In this document: positions 1 to 7,529 of the stretch, piece after piece
How the letters are laid out: each line of letters opens with the position of its first letter
How positions within the stretch are numbered: position 1 is the first letter of the stretch
Notes under the pieces: generated by a model
Told to the model about the DNA's origin: nothing
Database searches by the model: none
Seen by the model: the letters and a program-made list of their open reading frames with translations, nothing else
Translations under genes and position numbers: made by a program
Source of the DNA: TMP-86 sp044226865
Lineage (GTDB): Bacteria > Pseudomonadota > Gammaproteobacteria > Steroidobacterales > Steroidobacteraceae
Direction of reading: 5' to 3'
Assembly: GCA_044226865.1 (NCBI GenBank)
Contig: JBGAGE010000004.1
Coordinates: 310,001 to 374,000, forward strand
DNA length: 64,000 nt

Positions 1-1
1 G

Positions 2-319
2 GCGGAAGGCGTGCCAGGCAAAGTGCCTCCCCTCGCACATTCCCTCGGCCACTACATGAAGCTCCCCGCAGGCCGTGACTTCGTATTACGCGTTCCAGGC
101 GCCTCCCGCTCCGTTCTAACGGACACGCAACTGGCCGGCGTTCTGAACTGGCTGGCGAAGCAATACAGCGCCGAAGAACTCAGTGCGGACACGCCGATGT
201 TCACCACCGAAGAAGTCACCGCGCATCGGCACAATCCACTCGCTGCGGTTCTCGCGACGCGCGCGGCGGTACTTCGCGAAATGCTCGCAGCTGGCATCCC
301 GGTCTCCGGCAGCTATTGA
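2..319 (+). CDS. C-terminal part of a cytochrome c-like protein (5' end outside the window)
   Basis: The reading frame is open from the first bases of the window, so this is the 3' end of a gene that begins upstream; the internal GTG at 11 need not be a start. About 105 residues are visible. The pattern VPPLAHSLGHYMKLPAGR, then a VPGAS stretch and LAGVLNWLAKQ resembles the C-terminal half of small c-type cytochromes that sit beside oxidoreductase genes, with a Met in the position expected for an axial ligand. No CxxCH heme motif is visible because that part would lie upstream. The gene points toward the palindromic element at 347-564, which may end its transcript. The family call is by resemblance only. 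Confidence 0.45.
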   Translation, partial: AEGVPGKVPPLAHSLGHYMKLPAGRDFVLRVPGASRSVLTDTQLAGVLNWLAKQYSAEELSADTPMFTTEEVTAHRHNPLAAVLATRAAVLREMLAAGIPVSGSY

Positions 320-346
320 TTCTCCATTCGAGGGCACGCTGACGTC

Positions 347-564
347 CGCGTTGTGCTGTTTCAGGTGCGCGGGAAGGGGTAGGCTCTCGTGAGCGTGTCC
401 GAGCGCGTCCGATTTGCCGCGCCGGACGCGCTGATCGTTCGGTTGGACTCTTGCGCTGAGCGAATGATGCGATAGCGTCCGTCCGCGGCAAATCGGTGCC
501 TTGAACGCGCGACCACGCTCGCGAGAGCCTACCCCTTCCCGCGCACCTGAAACAGCACAACGCG
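347..564. repeat. Long imperfect palindromic element, copy 1
   Basis: The outer arms 347-397 and 514-564 are reverse complements over 51 bp with one mismatch. A second stem pairs 409-421 with 484-496 (13 of 13), and a third pairs 424-429 with 475-480. The apical region 442-471, read on the minus strand, matches 33397-33426 of the copy at 33316-33508 at 26 of 30 positions, and flanking inner-stem sequence is also shared. The outermost arm sequence differs between the copies, yet each copy stays self-complementary. It fills the gap between two convergent genes and carries no credible ORF. It could act as a bidirectional terminator, a structured RNA or a mobile repeat; the sequence alone does not decide. 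Confidence 0.85.
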
Positions 565-591
565 AAAGAGAGCAGGCAATCGAAGAAAGAA

Positions 592-1689
592 TCAGCGGCT
601 GACGACCGGCTCCGAAGTCACCCGGCCTTCGTAGTCAGTCCAGACATGCCGTGCATAGTCATAGAGCTTGCAGCGCCGCACCGTGTTCCAGTAATAGCGC
701 CAGGTGAAGACTTCGGAGTTCAGGCGTTCATCAAGTGTTGCCGAGAGGCGAGACTGCGCTTCTTTGAGCCGATATAGCGGAATGCCCATGTTCACATGGT
801 GCGCGCCGTGCTCGAGGATGTAATGAATGAGGCCATCGAACGGGCGCTTCAACTTGATGTGCACCGTGGTGGTGGCATAGCCCGCATTGTTGGTCCATTC
901 ATCCTTGCGTTCGTACCAGGCCACGCGCGGGTGCGTGTGCTGCACGTAGATGACGAAGCCCATCAGGCAATTCCAGACGAAGAACGGGATGACGAAGCCG
1001 AACAGCAGCAGTGACACCACCGAGCGATGGCTGATCAGCGCCCAGGCGACCAGCCCGCCGATCCACAGCGCACCGAAGCTCGCGACCAGCAGGCTATCCC
1101 AGAGATGGCTCTTGCGGCGCGCACCGATATGCGCGCGGGTGGGGAAGAACAGCTTCTTCCACCAAAGTTCGACCATGTAGTACACGCCCTGGCCGAAGCC
1201 GCTGCGGTAGAGCTTCTCCATCTGCCGGCGCAGCCAGGGCAGACGCATGAACTCCTCGTGCGTGAAGGGCGTCCACACGTAGTCGCGACCCTTCAAGTTG
1301 GTAAACCCGTGGTGCGCCAGATTATGGCCGATATCCCACAAGCTGTAGGGCGTGAGCGAGGGCAGGAAGGCAATGCGGCCGATCCAGGCGTTCAATCGCT
1401 TGCTGGGCGTATAGCTGCCATGACACGCGTCATGGCCGATGACGAACAGGCGCGCAATCCACAGCGCCGCCACCAGCGACGCGAACACCTTCACCCACAG
1501 CGGTTCCACCACCAGCAAAGTGGCGATGGCCACGGCCAGGACGATCCAATCCAACACGAACCAGATGATGGGCGTGGCGATGGCCTTCTTGGCGGCGAAC
1601 GGCTGCAGCAAGGTTCGAAACCGACGATAGGAACCTTTTTGCGGTGCGGTATCTCCCGGATTGGCGACCGGGGTATCGGTGGACTGCAT
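592..1689 (-). CDS. Membrane fatty acid desaturase
   Basis: A 365-residue integral-membrane desaturase or hydroxylase of the fatty acid desaturase superfamily, which inserts a double bond in acyl chains with a diiron centre and O2 at the inner membrane. The three histidine boxes are visible: HDACH (about 86-90), HNLAHH (122-127) and HGAHH (294-298). Hydrophobic segments lie near residues 40-80 and 200-250. The frame also opens at a TTG at 1731, but that codon lies just after a TATAAT box at 1734-1739. The ATG at 1689 is preceded by gcaggag at a suitable distance, so I prefer it. Substrate and regiospecificity cannot be read from the sequence. Confidence 0.85.
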   Translation of the reverse strand: MQSTDTPVANPGDTAPQKGSYRRFRTLLQPFAAKKAIATPIIWFVLDWIVLAVAIATLLVVEPLWVKVFASLVAALWIARLFVIGHDACHGSYTPSKRLNAWIGRIAFLPSLTPYSLWDIGHNLAHHGFTNLKGRDYVWTPFTHEEFMRLPWLRRQMEKLYRSGFGQGVYYMVELWWKKLFFPTRAHIGARRKSHLWDSLLVASFGALWIGGLVAWALISHRSVVSLLLFGFVIPFFVWNCLMGFVIYVQHTHPRVAWYERKDEWTNNAGYATTTVHIKLKRPFDGLIHYILEHGAHHVNMGIPLYRLKEAQSRLSATLDERLNSEVFTWRYYWNTVRRCKLYDYARHVWTDYEGRVTSEPVVSR

Positions 1690-1733
1690 GCGGTGTTGAA
1701 CTCCTGCGGGATGGAATGATCCGGCGGTCAAAC

Positions 1734-1739
1734 ATTATA
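1734..1739 (-). promoter_or_regulatory. Candidate -10 box of the desaturase gene
   Basis: TATAAT on the minus strand, 45 nt upstream of the preferred ATG. No convincing -35 hexamer is visible at 16-18 bp. Confidence 0.35.
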
Positions 1740-1823
1740 CATAAACGGCTGGAATTCACGCGGCTTTAGTTCTCAAAAGCGCCGCTTGAAGGATGCCGCA
1801 ACCGCAGCAAATTTCTTGAAAAA

Positions 1824-2363
1824 TCAGGCGGTTTCGGCGTCCGGCCAGAGCAGGAGCCCAAGATGTTCGCAGGCCTCGATCAGCGCGGTGGCGGCCTCGC
1901 GGGTGCTGGCATCGAGGCGCCGGTCATGGGTGAGCAGCCAGGTCAGGCGTGCGCGGCGCGAACGCGCCGCCGGATCGAGATCGAACAAGGACGGGAACAA
2001 GGCCAATGCGTCCACGAACTCGCGCATGGCGGGCGCCTGCGAGCCGTCCGCCGGCGGCGTGAGCAACAGCTTCAACCAGGCGACACAGCGCTTGGCAAGG
2101 CTTCCACGGCTGATGCTGAGGCTGGTGTTGCCGGGAACGTCCGCCGCGCCGCAGGCGGCAGCAAGTTCACGGTAACGCGCAATCATGGCTTCCGAGGCGC
2201 CGATGGCGGGGCTCGCGTTGCTGAGGATGGAACGCAGCAAGTCGCTCAATAATTGCGCCAGGGCTTCCGCCAGGAAGCGCTGACATTGCTCCGCGCTGGG
2301 ACTCGCCACTTGCGACCAGACGAGGCTAGGGCCGGCACGACGTGTGTTGGGTGAATCCGCCAT
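1824..2363 (-). CDS. Hypothetical protein, mostly helical
   Basis: A 179-residue soluble protein that I do not recognise. It starts MADSPNTRRAG and is rich in Ala, Leu and Arg, with predicted helices and no membrane segment, signal peptide or obvious catalytic motif. The frame uses codons like its neighbours, starts with ATG at 2363, and is divergent from the MBL gene, 78 bp away. No clear Shine-Dalgarno sequence precedes it. It is probably real because the region is otherwise empty and the opposite-strand frames are poorer, but function is unknown. Confidence 0.6.
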   Translation of the reverse strand: MADSPNTRRAGPSLVWSQVASPSAEQCQRFLAEALAQLLSDLLRSILSNASPAIGASEAMIARYRELAAACGAADVPGNTSLSISRGSLAKRCVAWLKLLLTPPADGSQAPAMREFVDALALFPSLFDLDPAARSRRARLTWLLTHDRRLDASTREAATALIEACEHLGLLLWPDAETA

Positions 2364-2441
2364 GACGGCTTAGAGTGTATCGACTTCAGCGCCGCCTGCA
2401 ATCCCTCGCTTAAACCGGAGGCCCGCCTTAGAGTAGCGGAG

Positions 2442-3287
2442 ATGGAAGACCGATCCCGCCTGGTGGCTGGCACAGCAATTGCTATCGCTGACGACGTGCG
2501 TCGTTTGATCGCCGGCAACGCCGGCATGATGACCGGCCCGGGTACCAACACCTATCTGCTGGGACATCAACAAATCGCCGTGCTGGATCCCGGCCCCGCC
2601 GACGCCGAGCATCTGCGTGCCATTCTCGCCGCCGCCGGCGCACCGATCCGCTGGGTCGTCGTGACGCACACGCATTCGGATCACTCCCCCCTCGCGCGGC
2701 AATTGGCGCAACTCACGGGCGCCGAGCTCATTGGCATGCCGCCCCCGTCGGATGGGCGCCAGGATACGAGCTTCGTGCCGCAGCGGGTGCCGGCCGATGG
2801 TGAGCTGCTGGAGCTCGGCGATGTGTCGCTGCGCGCCGTGCGCACGCCTGGCCATGCCTCCAATTGCGTCTGCTATCTGTTCGAACCGGCACGTATGTTG
2901 TTCTCCGGCGATCACGTCCTCGAAGGCGTGACGCCCGTGATCCTGCCTCCCGATGGAGATATGGGCGAATATCTCGACTCGGTGGAAAAGCTCATTTCCA
3001 TGCCCTTCGACAGCATCGCTCCCGGTCACGGCGGGGTGATCGCCGACGGCAAGGGGATGCTGGCCATGCTGCGCAAGCACCGCATGATGCGCGAGGCCAA
3101 GGTGGTGAACGCGCTGCGCGCCGCCGGTGCATCCACCCTCGAGGAACTCACGCCCAGCGTCTACGACGATGTGCCCGCCGACCGGCATCGCTGGGCGCAG
3201 CTCACGCTCGAGGCGCATCTGCTCAAGCTTGCCCGCGACCGCCGGGTCACCTTGTCCGGAAGCAAGTGGGCATTGATCGACGCGTGA
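2442..3287 (+). CDS. MBL-fold metallo-hydrolase, LACTB2-like
   Basis: A 281-residue metallo-beta-lactamase-fold hydrolase. The metal-binding set is complete: H76-x-H78-x-D80-H81 in THTHSDH, H138 in TPGHAS, D157 in FSGDH and H196 in APGHG. The N-terminal GPGTNTYLLG and a C-terminal part resembling a winged helix (about 210-281) match the LACTB2/beta-lactamase-like-2 group, some of which are endoribonucleases; others act on thioesters. It overlaps the next gene by 4 nt, which implies translational coupling. The ATG at 2442 directly abuts a GGAG, so a slightly later start (GTG at codon 8) is possible. Confidence 0.85.
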   Translation: MEDRSRLVAGTAIAIADDVRRLIAGNAGMMTGPGTNTYLLGHQQIAVLDPGPADAEHLRAILAAAGAPIRWVVVTHTHSDHSPLARQLAQLTGAELIGMPPPSDGRQDTSFVPQRVPADGELLELGDVSLRAVRTPGHASNCVCYLFEPARMLFSGDHVLEGVTPVILPPDGDMGEYLDSVEKLISMPFDSIAPGHGGVIADGKGMLAMLRKHRMMREAKVVNALRAAGASTLEELTPSVYDDVPADRHRWAQLTLEAHLLKLARDRRVTLSGSKWALIDA

Positions 3288-4813
3288 AGTCGCACCTGTC
3301 GATTGCGTTGCGCAACGTGGGCGTGCGGCGTGGGTCGCGCTGGGTGCTCGAGGGCGTGAATCTCGATCTGCGGCCCGGCGAGCGCTGGGCAATCACCGGC
3401 GCCAACGGTTCGGGCAAGACGCATCTGTTGAAGATCCTGAGCACCGACCTCTGGCCCACCGCCACCGGCCACGAGCAACGCAGTTTCCGTCTCGGCGCGC
3501 GCCGCATCGATGAAGCCCGCGCCAAGCCGCTGCTCGCCTACCTGGGCGCCGAGCGCCAGGACAAGTTCGCGCGCCACGACTGGAATTTCACGGTACGCGA
3601 CATCCTCACCGCGGGGGTACAGGGCACCGACATCATACTGAGGGCGCCCACCCGCGCGGAGAATGCGCGCGTGATGCGGCTCTTGCGCCGCTGCCGCCTG
3701 ACGGCGCTGGCGACGCGGCGCTTTCTCACGCTCTCCTATGGGCAGAAGCGCCTGACACTGCTTGCCCGTTGCCTGATCGCGGAACCGCATTGGCTGTTCC
3801 TCGACGAGTTGTACAACGGACTGGATGCGGGCTTTCGCAGGCGCGTGAACGGCATTCTCGCCGCGGCGCGCCGCCGCGGACAGTCCTGGGTGATAAGCGC
3901 TCACCGGCCGCAGGACATCCCCGCCGGGACGACCAAGCTCTTGCGCCTGGAACAAGGCCGCGCGGTGTACAGCGGCCCGCTGCGACTTGCGGCCGCCGGA
4001 TTCGACCCGGGTGAGAGCGGTGCTCGCAAGCCCGCCAGCCGAGCTGCGCGGGTGCCTGCGCAAAGGACTCCTGCGAAACGTTCGCCGGCAGGCGCTCCGC
4101 TGATCCGCATCCGCGAGGCCGACCTGTTCGTCGATTCCCATCCCGTGCTGCGCGGGGTGAATTGGGAGCTGAACCGCGGTGAACACTGGGTAGTCAGCGG
4201 CGGCAACGGCGCCGGCAAGTCCAGCTTCCTGCGGCTGTTGTACGGCGACCTGGCTCCCGCCGTCGGCGGCAGCATCGAGCGCGCGCGCATGGTTCGAGGC
4301 ACGCCGATCGAGGAATGGAAAAAGACGGTGGGCTTCGTGTCTCCCGAGTTGCAGACCGATTACGCCATCGACGTCAGCCTGCGCGACCTGGTGGTCAGCG
4401 GCCGCTATGCGAGCATCGGGCTGAACGACGCGCCGCGGCCCGCCGACCTGCGGATCGCCAGGCGCTGGCTGGCGTATTTCGAACTCGATGCCTACGCGCA
4501 GCATCGGCCGCGCGAGCTCTCCTACGGCCAAATGCGCCGCGCGCTGTTCGCACGCGTGATGGCCGGCGCGCCGCGTTTGTTGCTGTTGGACGAGCCGTTC
4601 ACCGGATTGGACGCCGCGCAGCGCGCCGCGTTGCGCGCGATGTTGTCCGGGTTGATGGCGCGCGGCATCACGCTGGTGATGGCCGTGCATCACGCCGAAG
4701 ACCTGCCCGCTGGCATAACGCATGCGTTGCGTTTACATAAGCGGCGCGCGTATGCGCGCGCATTGAGGAGTGCGAACCCGGTCGTCGGCAGGAGAGGTCC
4801 ACTCGCGGCATAA
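3284..4813 (+). CDS. Tandem ABC ATPase, ModF/PhrA-like
   Basis: A 509-residue soluble protein with two ABC nucleotide-binding domains and no membrane segment. Domain 1 has Walker A GANGSGKT (39-46), signature LSYGQK and Walker B LFLDELYNGLD. Domain 2 has Walker A GGNGAGKS, signature LSYGQM and Walker B LLLLDEPFTGLD. Both signature motifs carry Tyr where LSGGQ has Gly, as in ModF/PhrA proteins, which are linked to molybdate handling or photorepair with poorly known biochemistry. The start is the GTG at 3284, which overlaps the stop of the MBL gene (GTGA); the frame extends further upstream only as a shadow. No modABC genes lie nearby. Confidence 0.8.
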   Translation: MKSHLSIALRNVGVRRGSRWVLEGVNLDLRPGERWAITGANGSGKTHLLKILSTDLWPTATGHEQRSFRLGARRIDEARAKPLLAYLGAERQDKFARHDWNFTVRDILTAGVQGTDIILRAPTRAENARVMRLLRRCRLTALATRRFLTLSYGQKRLTLLARCLIAEPHWLFLDELYNGLDAGFRRRVNGILAAARRRGQSWVISAHRPQDIPAGTTKLLRLEQGRAVYSGPLRLAAAGFDPGESGARKPASRAARVPAQRTPAKRSPAGAPLIRIREADLFVDSHPVLRGVNWELNRGEHWVVSGGNGAGKSSFLRLLYGDLAPAVGGSIERARMVRGTPIEEWKKTVGFVSPELQTDYAIDVSLRDLVVSGRYASIGLNDAPRPADLRIARRWLAYFELDAYAQHRPRELSYGQMRRALFARVMAGAPRLLLLDEPFTGLDAAQRAALRAMLSGLMARGITLVMAVHHAEDLPAGITHALRLHKRRAYARALRSANPVVGRRGPLAA

Positions 4814-4837
4814 AGGCTCCCGAGACTACGTCACGGG

Positions 4838-5200
4838 ATGCCATCGCTTATGTCACGTACCGCGCTGTTGCTGATGTCCGCCACCCTGTGTGCCTGCAGC
4901 CATTCCGAATTTGCGGTGCGCCCCGTGCCGCGGATCGTGGCCGACAACGTCGGCCAGCCGGTGAGCCGCCTGGAAGAGGCATTCGGTGCTCCGCGCAAGG
5001 TCGACACCGCCGGCATCAAGCAGGTGTACGTGTGGTTCATCCCGATGCAGCCCTCAGGCGCTCCCAGCGGCTTTCACGGCTGCGAGATGGAGGTGACCGT
5101 CGACACGCGCTCGCAGCGCGTATTGGGCTTCTCGCTGTCGAACATCGGCTGGTCGAACTGCCGCGAAGCCGAGAAGAAGATCCGCGTCGCTTCGCTGTAG
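4838..5200 (+). CDS. Small putative lipoprotein
   Basis: A 120-residue protein with a short hydrophobic leader (LLLMSATLCAC) that resembles a lipoprotein signal, with Cys at about residue 20 as the lipidation site. The mature part has VGQPVSRLEEAFGAPRK, a pattern typical of small outer-membrane or periplasmic proteins of the SmpA/BamE-like type, then YVWFIPM and two further Cys. An ATG at 4850 is an alternative start. It lies 24 nt after the ABC gene. Function unknown. Confidence 0.6.
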   Translation: MPSLMSRTALLLMSATLCACSHSEFAVRPVPRIVADNVGQPVSRLEEAFGAPRKVDTAGIKQVYVWFIPMQPSGAPSGFHGCEMEVTVDTRSQRVLGFSLSNIGWSNCREAEKKIRVASL

Positions 5201-5271
5201 ATACCCCGCTGCGCACGCGCTCGTGCTAGTTTGCGACCTGAGGGCGTTTGCCGTCAGCGAGGGAGCAGCGC

Positions 5272-5781
5272 GTGACCATCGAAGAGTTGTTGATCATCGA
5301 GGAACTCCGCACTCTGCGGCAGGCATATTCCGCCTACTACGATACCCAGGACATCGACAATCTCGTCGAGCTGTTCACCGAGGATGCCGTGTGCGAGTTC
5401 GGCAAGAACTACGGCGTGTGGCGCGGCAGGCAGGAAATCCGCGCCAATTACCTCGAGTCATTCAAGGCCGTGGGTTCGAGCATGGATGCCTTGCATGTCA
5501 TCACCAATCCCTGGATCAAGCTGACCGGAAAGAATGAGGCGCATGGGCGCTGCTACCTGATCGACCTGCTGACGCGCCAGAAACCGGTCACGGGTTTGGC
5601 GACCCCCGGTGGACACGGCAATCCGCTTTTGTACCTCGGCATCTACGAGGACGACTATCGCAAGGTCGGGGACACCTGGCTGATCAGCCATACGACTTTG
5701 CATTTCCTGTGGCCCGAACGCTCCTTCGACGGCTTGCGCGACGCATGCCGTCCGCAGGATAAGCTTACTTCTCGCCGTTGA
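5272..5781 (+). CDS. SnoaL/NTF2-fold protein
   Basis: A 169-residue protein of the SnoaL-like (NTF2) fold; the IEELRTLRQAYSAYYDTQD helix, followed by LVELFTEDAVCEFG, is characteristic. The family includes isomerases, dehydratases and the small subunits of ring-hydroxylating dioxygenases. Start: the GTG at 5272 has gaggg 8-9 nt upstream; a TTG at 5248 in the same frame lacks one. It is tail-to-tail with Rieske oxygenase 1 and their coding ends overlap by 17 bp. A role in the same catabolic route, possibly as a small subunit, is inference. Confidence 0.75.
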   Translation: MTIEELLIIEELRTLRQAYSAYYDTQDIDNLVELFTEDAVCEFGKNYGVWRGRQEIRANYLESFKAVGSSMDALHVITNPWIKLTGKNEAHGRCYLIDLLTRQKPVTGLATPGGHGNPLLYLGIYEDDYRKVGDTWLISHTTLHFLWPERSFDGLRDACRPQDKLTSRR

Positions 5782-7132
5782 TGTAGCGGTCGATCTCGCG
5801 CTGATAATGGCGCACGCGGGTTTCCTGCTCGCCCCACAGCGGCCCGCGGAAGCCGCGTGATTTCACGCCCTGCTGCACGATCGGCAGCAGGTCGGAGTCC
5901 TGGTCCAGCACTTCGCCGAGCTCGGGCTTAACGCCCAGCGGCACGTGCTTGATGTTGGGCCGGTTGGTCCCGGTCACATCCGTTCCCGGCGGCAATCCCA
6001 TCCACGCCGGCACCGTGTAGTCCTTGTCGTCGACATGGCGGTACAGGATCATCGTGTCGTAGGTGAAACGCTCGGGATCGGTGGCATGCGGCACGAAGCG
6101 CATGATGAACACGCCCTCGGGGTGCATGCCGATCTGCACGTTTGGGAAGATGCCCGTGGCCCAGCTATCGGTGAGCTGGCCGTCGGTGAATTTTTCGTAG
6201 TGCGTCAACCCCAGGCGCTGCGCCCGTGCACGCTTGCTGCGCTGCACGGCCTCGCGCACGCCCCGCGCATTGCCCTTGTAGGCATCCGGATCCATGCCCG
6301 CATCCTGCATCATGAAGCGCAGGCCGGCATCCACCGAATCCTGGTCATCCACCCGGTGCGACTTCGTGCACAACGGCACGATCATGCGGCTGGCGCCGTT
6401 CGGATACAGGTCGTATTGGCTGAAATCCTCCATCACGGTCTGCGTCTGCGGATGTACGAAGGGCAGGTGGTAGGTTTCGTAGAACGCATCCACGCCCGTC
6501 TTCCAGTTCGCGGCCCATTCGCTGCGCACGTGATGCACCACGTGCATCTTGTCGATCTCGTAGTTCTCGATGTAGCCCGGCGGCAGGCCGATGTATTCAC
6601 GCAAGGGCGGCGCCTTGCCGTCCATGTTGATGAAGATGATGCCGCCCAGCACCTCGCAGCGGACCTCGGTCATGCCGGGGCGGTGATGCACCAGCTTCGC
6701 GTTGAAAGTGTGCTCGTCGGTGATGTTCTTGAGCTTGCCGTCGCAATGGAACTGCCAGCCGTGGAAGGAGCAGGTGAATTGCGCGACGCTGCCGCGCTCG
6801 TTGTGCGCGATGCGGTTGCCGCGGTGCGGGCACACGTTGTAGAAGGCCTTGATGCGCTTGTCGGCCTGGCGCACCAGCAGGAAGGATTCGGTGCCGAATT
6901 CGAAGACGTTGTAGTCGCCTTCCTCGGGAATGTCGGATACCACACCGGCGATCAGCCAGACGCGCGGCCACAGGTGCCGCCATTCCTTCTCCATGAATTC
7001 GCGCGAGTAGTAGCGCGAGGGGTGGGGGATGTCCAGGCCATCGTCGATGGCAGGTTGCTTGCGTTCCAGCGAGTTCACCGGTGCGTCGGGATTGATCTCG
7101 AGCGGCCACCCGGCCTTTACGTTGATCGCCAT
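5765..7132 (-). CDS. Rieske non-heme iron oxygenase alpha subunit (1)
   Basis: A 455-residue oxygenase that uses a Rieske 2Fe-2S cluster and a mononuclear iron to hydroxylate or demethylate organic substrates. Rieske ligands: C101-x-H103 (CPHRGN) and C121-x2-H124 (CSFHGW). Iron site: H222 and H227 in YETYHLPFVH, with E219 at the position that bridges the two metal sites in the family. The start ATG has gagga upstream. The gene is divergent from a TonB receptor, and an 18-bp operator-like palindrome lies 67-84 bp upstream. Substrate is unknown. No reductase is encoded nearby, so electrons probably come from ferredoxins such as that at 32972. Confidence 0.92.
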   Translation of the reverse strand: MAINVKAGWPLEINPDAPVNSLERKQPAIDDGLDIPHPSRYYSREFMEKEWRHLWPRVWLIAGVVSDIPEEGDYNVFEFGTESFLLVRQADKRIKAFYNVCPHRGNRIAHNERGSVAQFTCSFHGWQFHCDGKLKNITDEHTFNAKLVHHRPGMTEVRCEVLGGIIFINMDGKAPPLREYIGLPPGYIENYEIDKMHVVHHVRSEWAANWKTGVDAFYETYHLPFVHPQTQTVMEDFSQYDLYPNGASRMIVPLCTKSHRVDDQDSVDAGLRFMMQDAGMDPDAYKGNARGVREAVQRSKRARAQRLGLTHYEKFTDGQLTDSWATGIFPNVQIGMHPEGVFIMRFVPHATDPERFTYDTMILYRHVDDKDYTVPAWMGLPPGTDVTGTNRPNIKHVPLGVKPELGEVLDQDSDLLPIVQQGVKSRGFRGPLWGEQETRVRHYQREIDRYINGEK

Positions 7133-7198
7133 TGATGCATTCCTCGAGGATTTTGACCGCGGAGCGCCAGTCTAACCCGTTCGGCGGGGTTTGAAAAC

Positions 7199-7216
7199 AA
7201 ACAGTCATGTCTGTTT
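7199..7216. promoter_or_regulatory. Operator-like palindrome, site 1
   Basis: AAACAGTCATGTCTGTTT, an 18-bp palindrome broken by one symmetric pair. It is flanked by A-rich and T-rich runs like the other copies at 17094, 24165 and 32915. It lies about 24 bp above a possible -10 (TAGACT, minus strand) of Rieske oxygenase 1, so its proximal edge lies close to the -35 position. Confidence 0.75.
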
Positions 7217-7378
7217 CTTTTCGGGCAGTGCCCCACGCTGGACGGTGGGCTCGATTGTTGCGTCCGCGCATCAGAATGATCAAATGGAGGCCGCGGAGCG
7301 GTACTGGCAATATCAGCTATCCGGACGGCCGGTGGCCCGACAAGCGGCTCAGGACCGAGGTTTGCGGCCCAAAGAAAA

Positions 7379-7396
7379 AAACAGTCTTGTTTGCTT
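7379..7396. promoter_or_regulatory. Degenerate operator-like site, site 2
   Basis: The left half AAACAGTC is intact, while the right half (GTTTGCTT) matches the consensus GACTGTTT at 5 of 8 positions. It is embedded in the same A-run/T-run context, 134-151 bp upstream of the TonB receptor ATG. Confidence 0.45.
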
Positions 7397-7529
7397 TTTT
7401 TGTTCCCGTAGGTAAGCTTCGCAGACCTGTCCTGGCTGGCGTGGATGCAACAAGCTACCGGGCATGGCGGCGGCATCGAATCGTCGAGATCGAACGCGGT
7501 ATTGGCTGGTCAACAAGTTAGGGGGAATT

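Larger units (their letters stand above)
7133..7529. other. Divergent intergenic region with two operator-like sites
   Basis: This 397-bp gap separates Rieske oxygenase 1 (minus) from the TonB receptor (plus). It holds a near-perfect operator at 7199-7216 and a degraded one at 7379-7396. ORFs called inside it are short and lack typical codon use; I see no gene. Confidence 0.7.

Noticed and set aside
347..564. 6S RNA or another known structured RNA
   Set aside because: The long hairpin shape is suggestive, but the sequence does not match the 6S consensus I know, and a second copy exists.
1690..1731. Longer N-terminus of the desaturase starting at TTG 1731
   Set aside because: The TTG directly follows a TATAAT box, so it would lie at or before the transcript start; ATG 1689 has a ribosome binding site.
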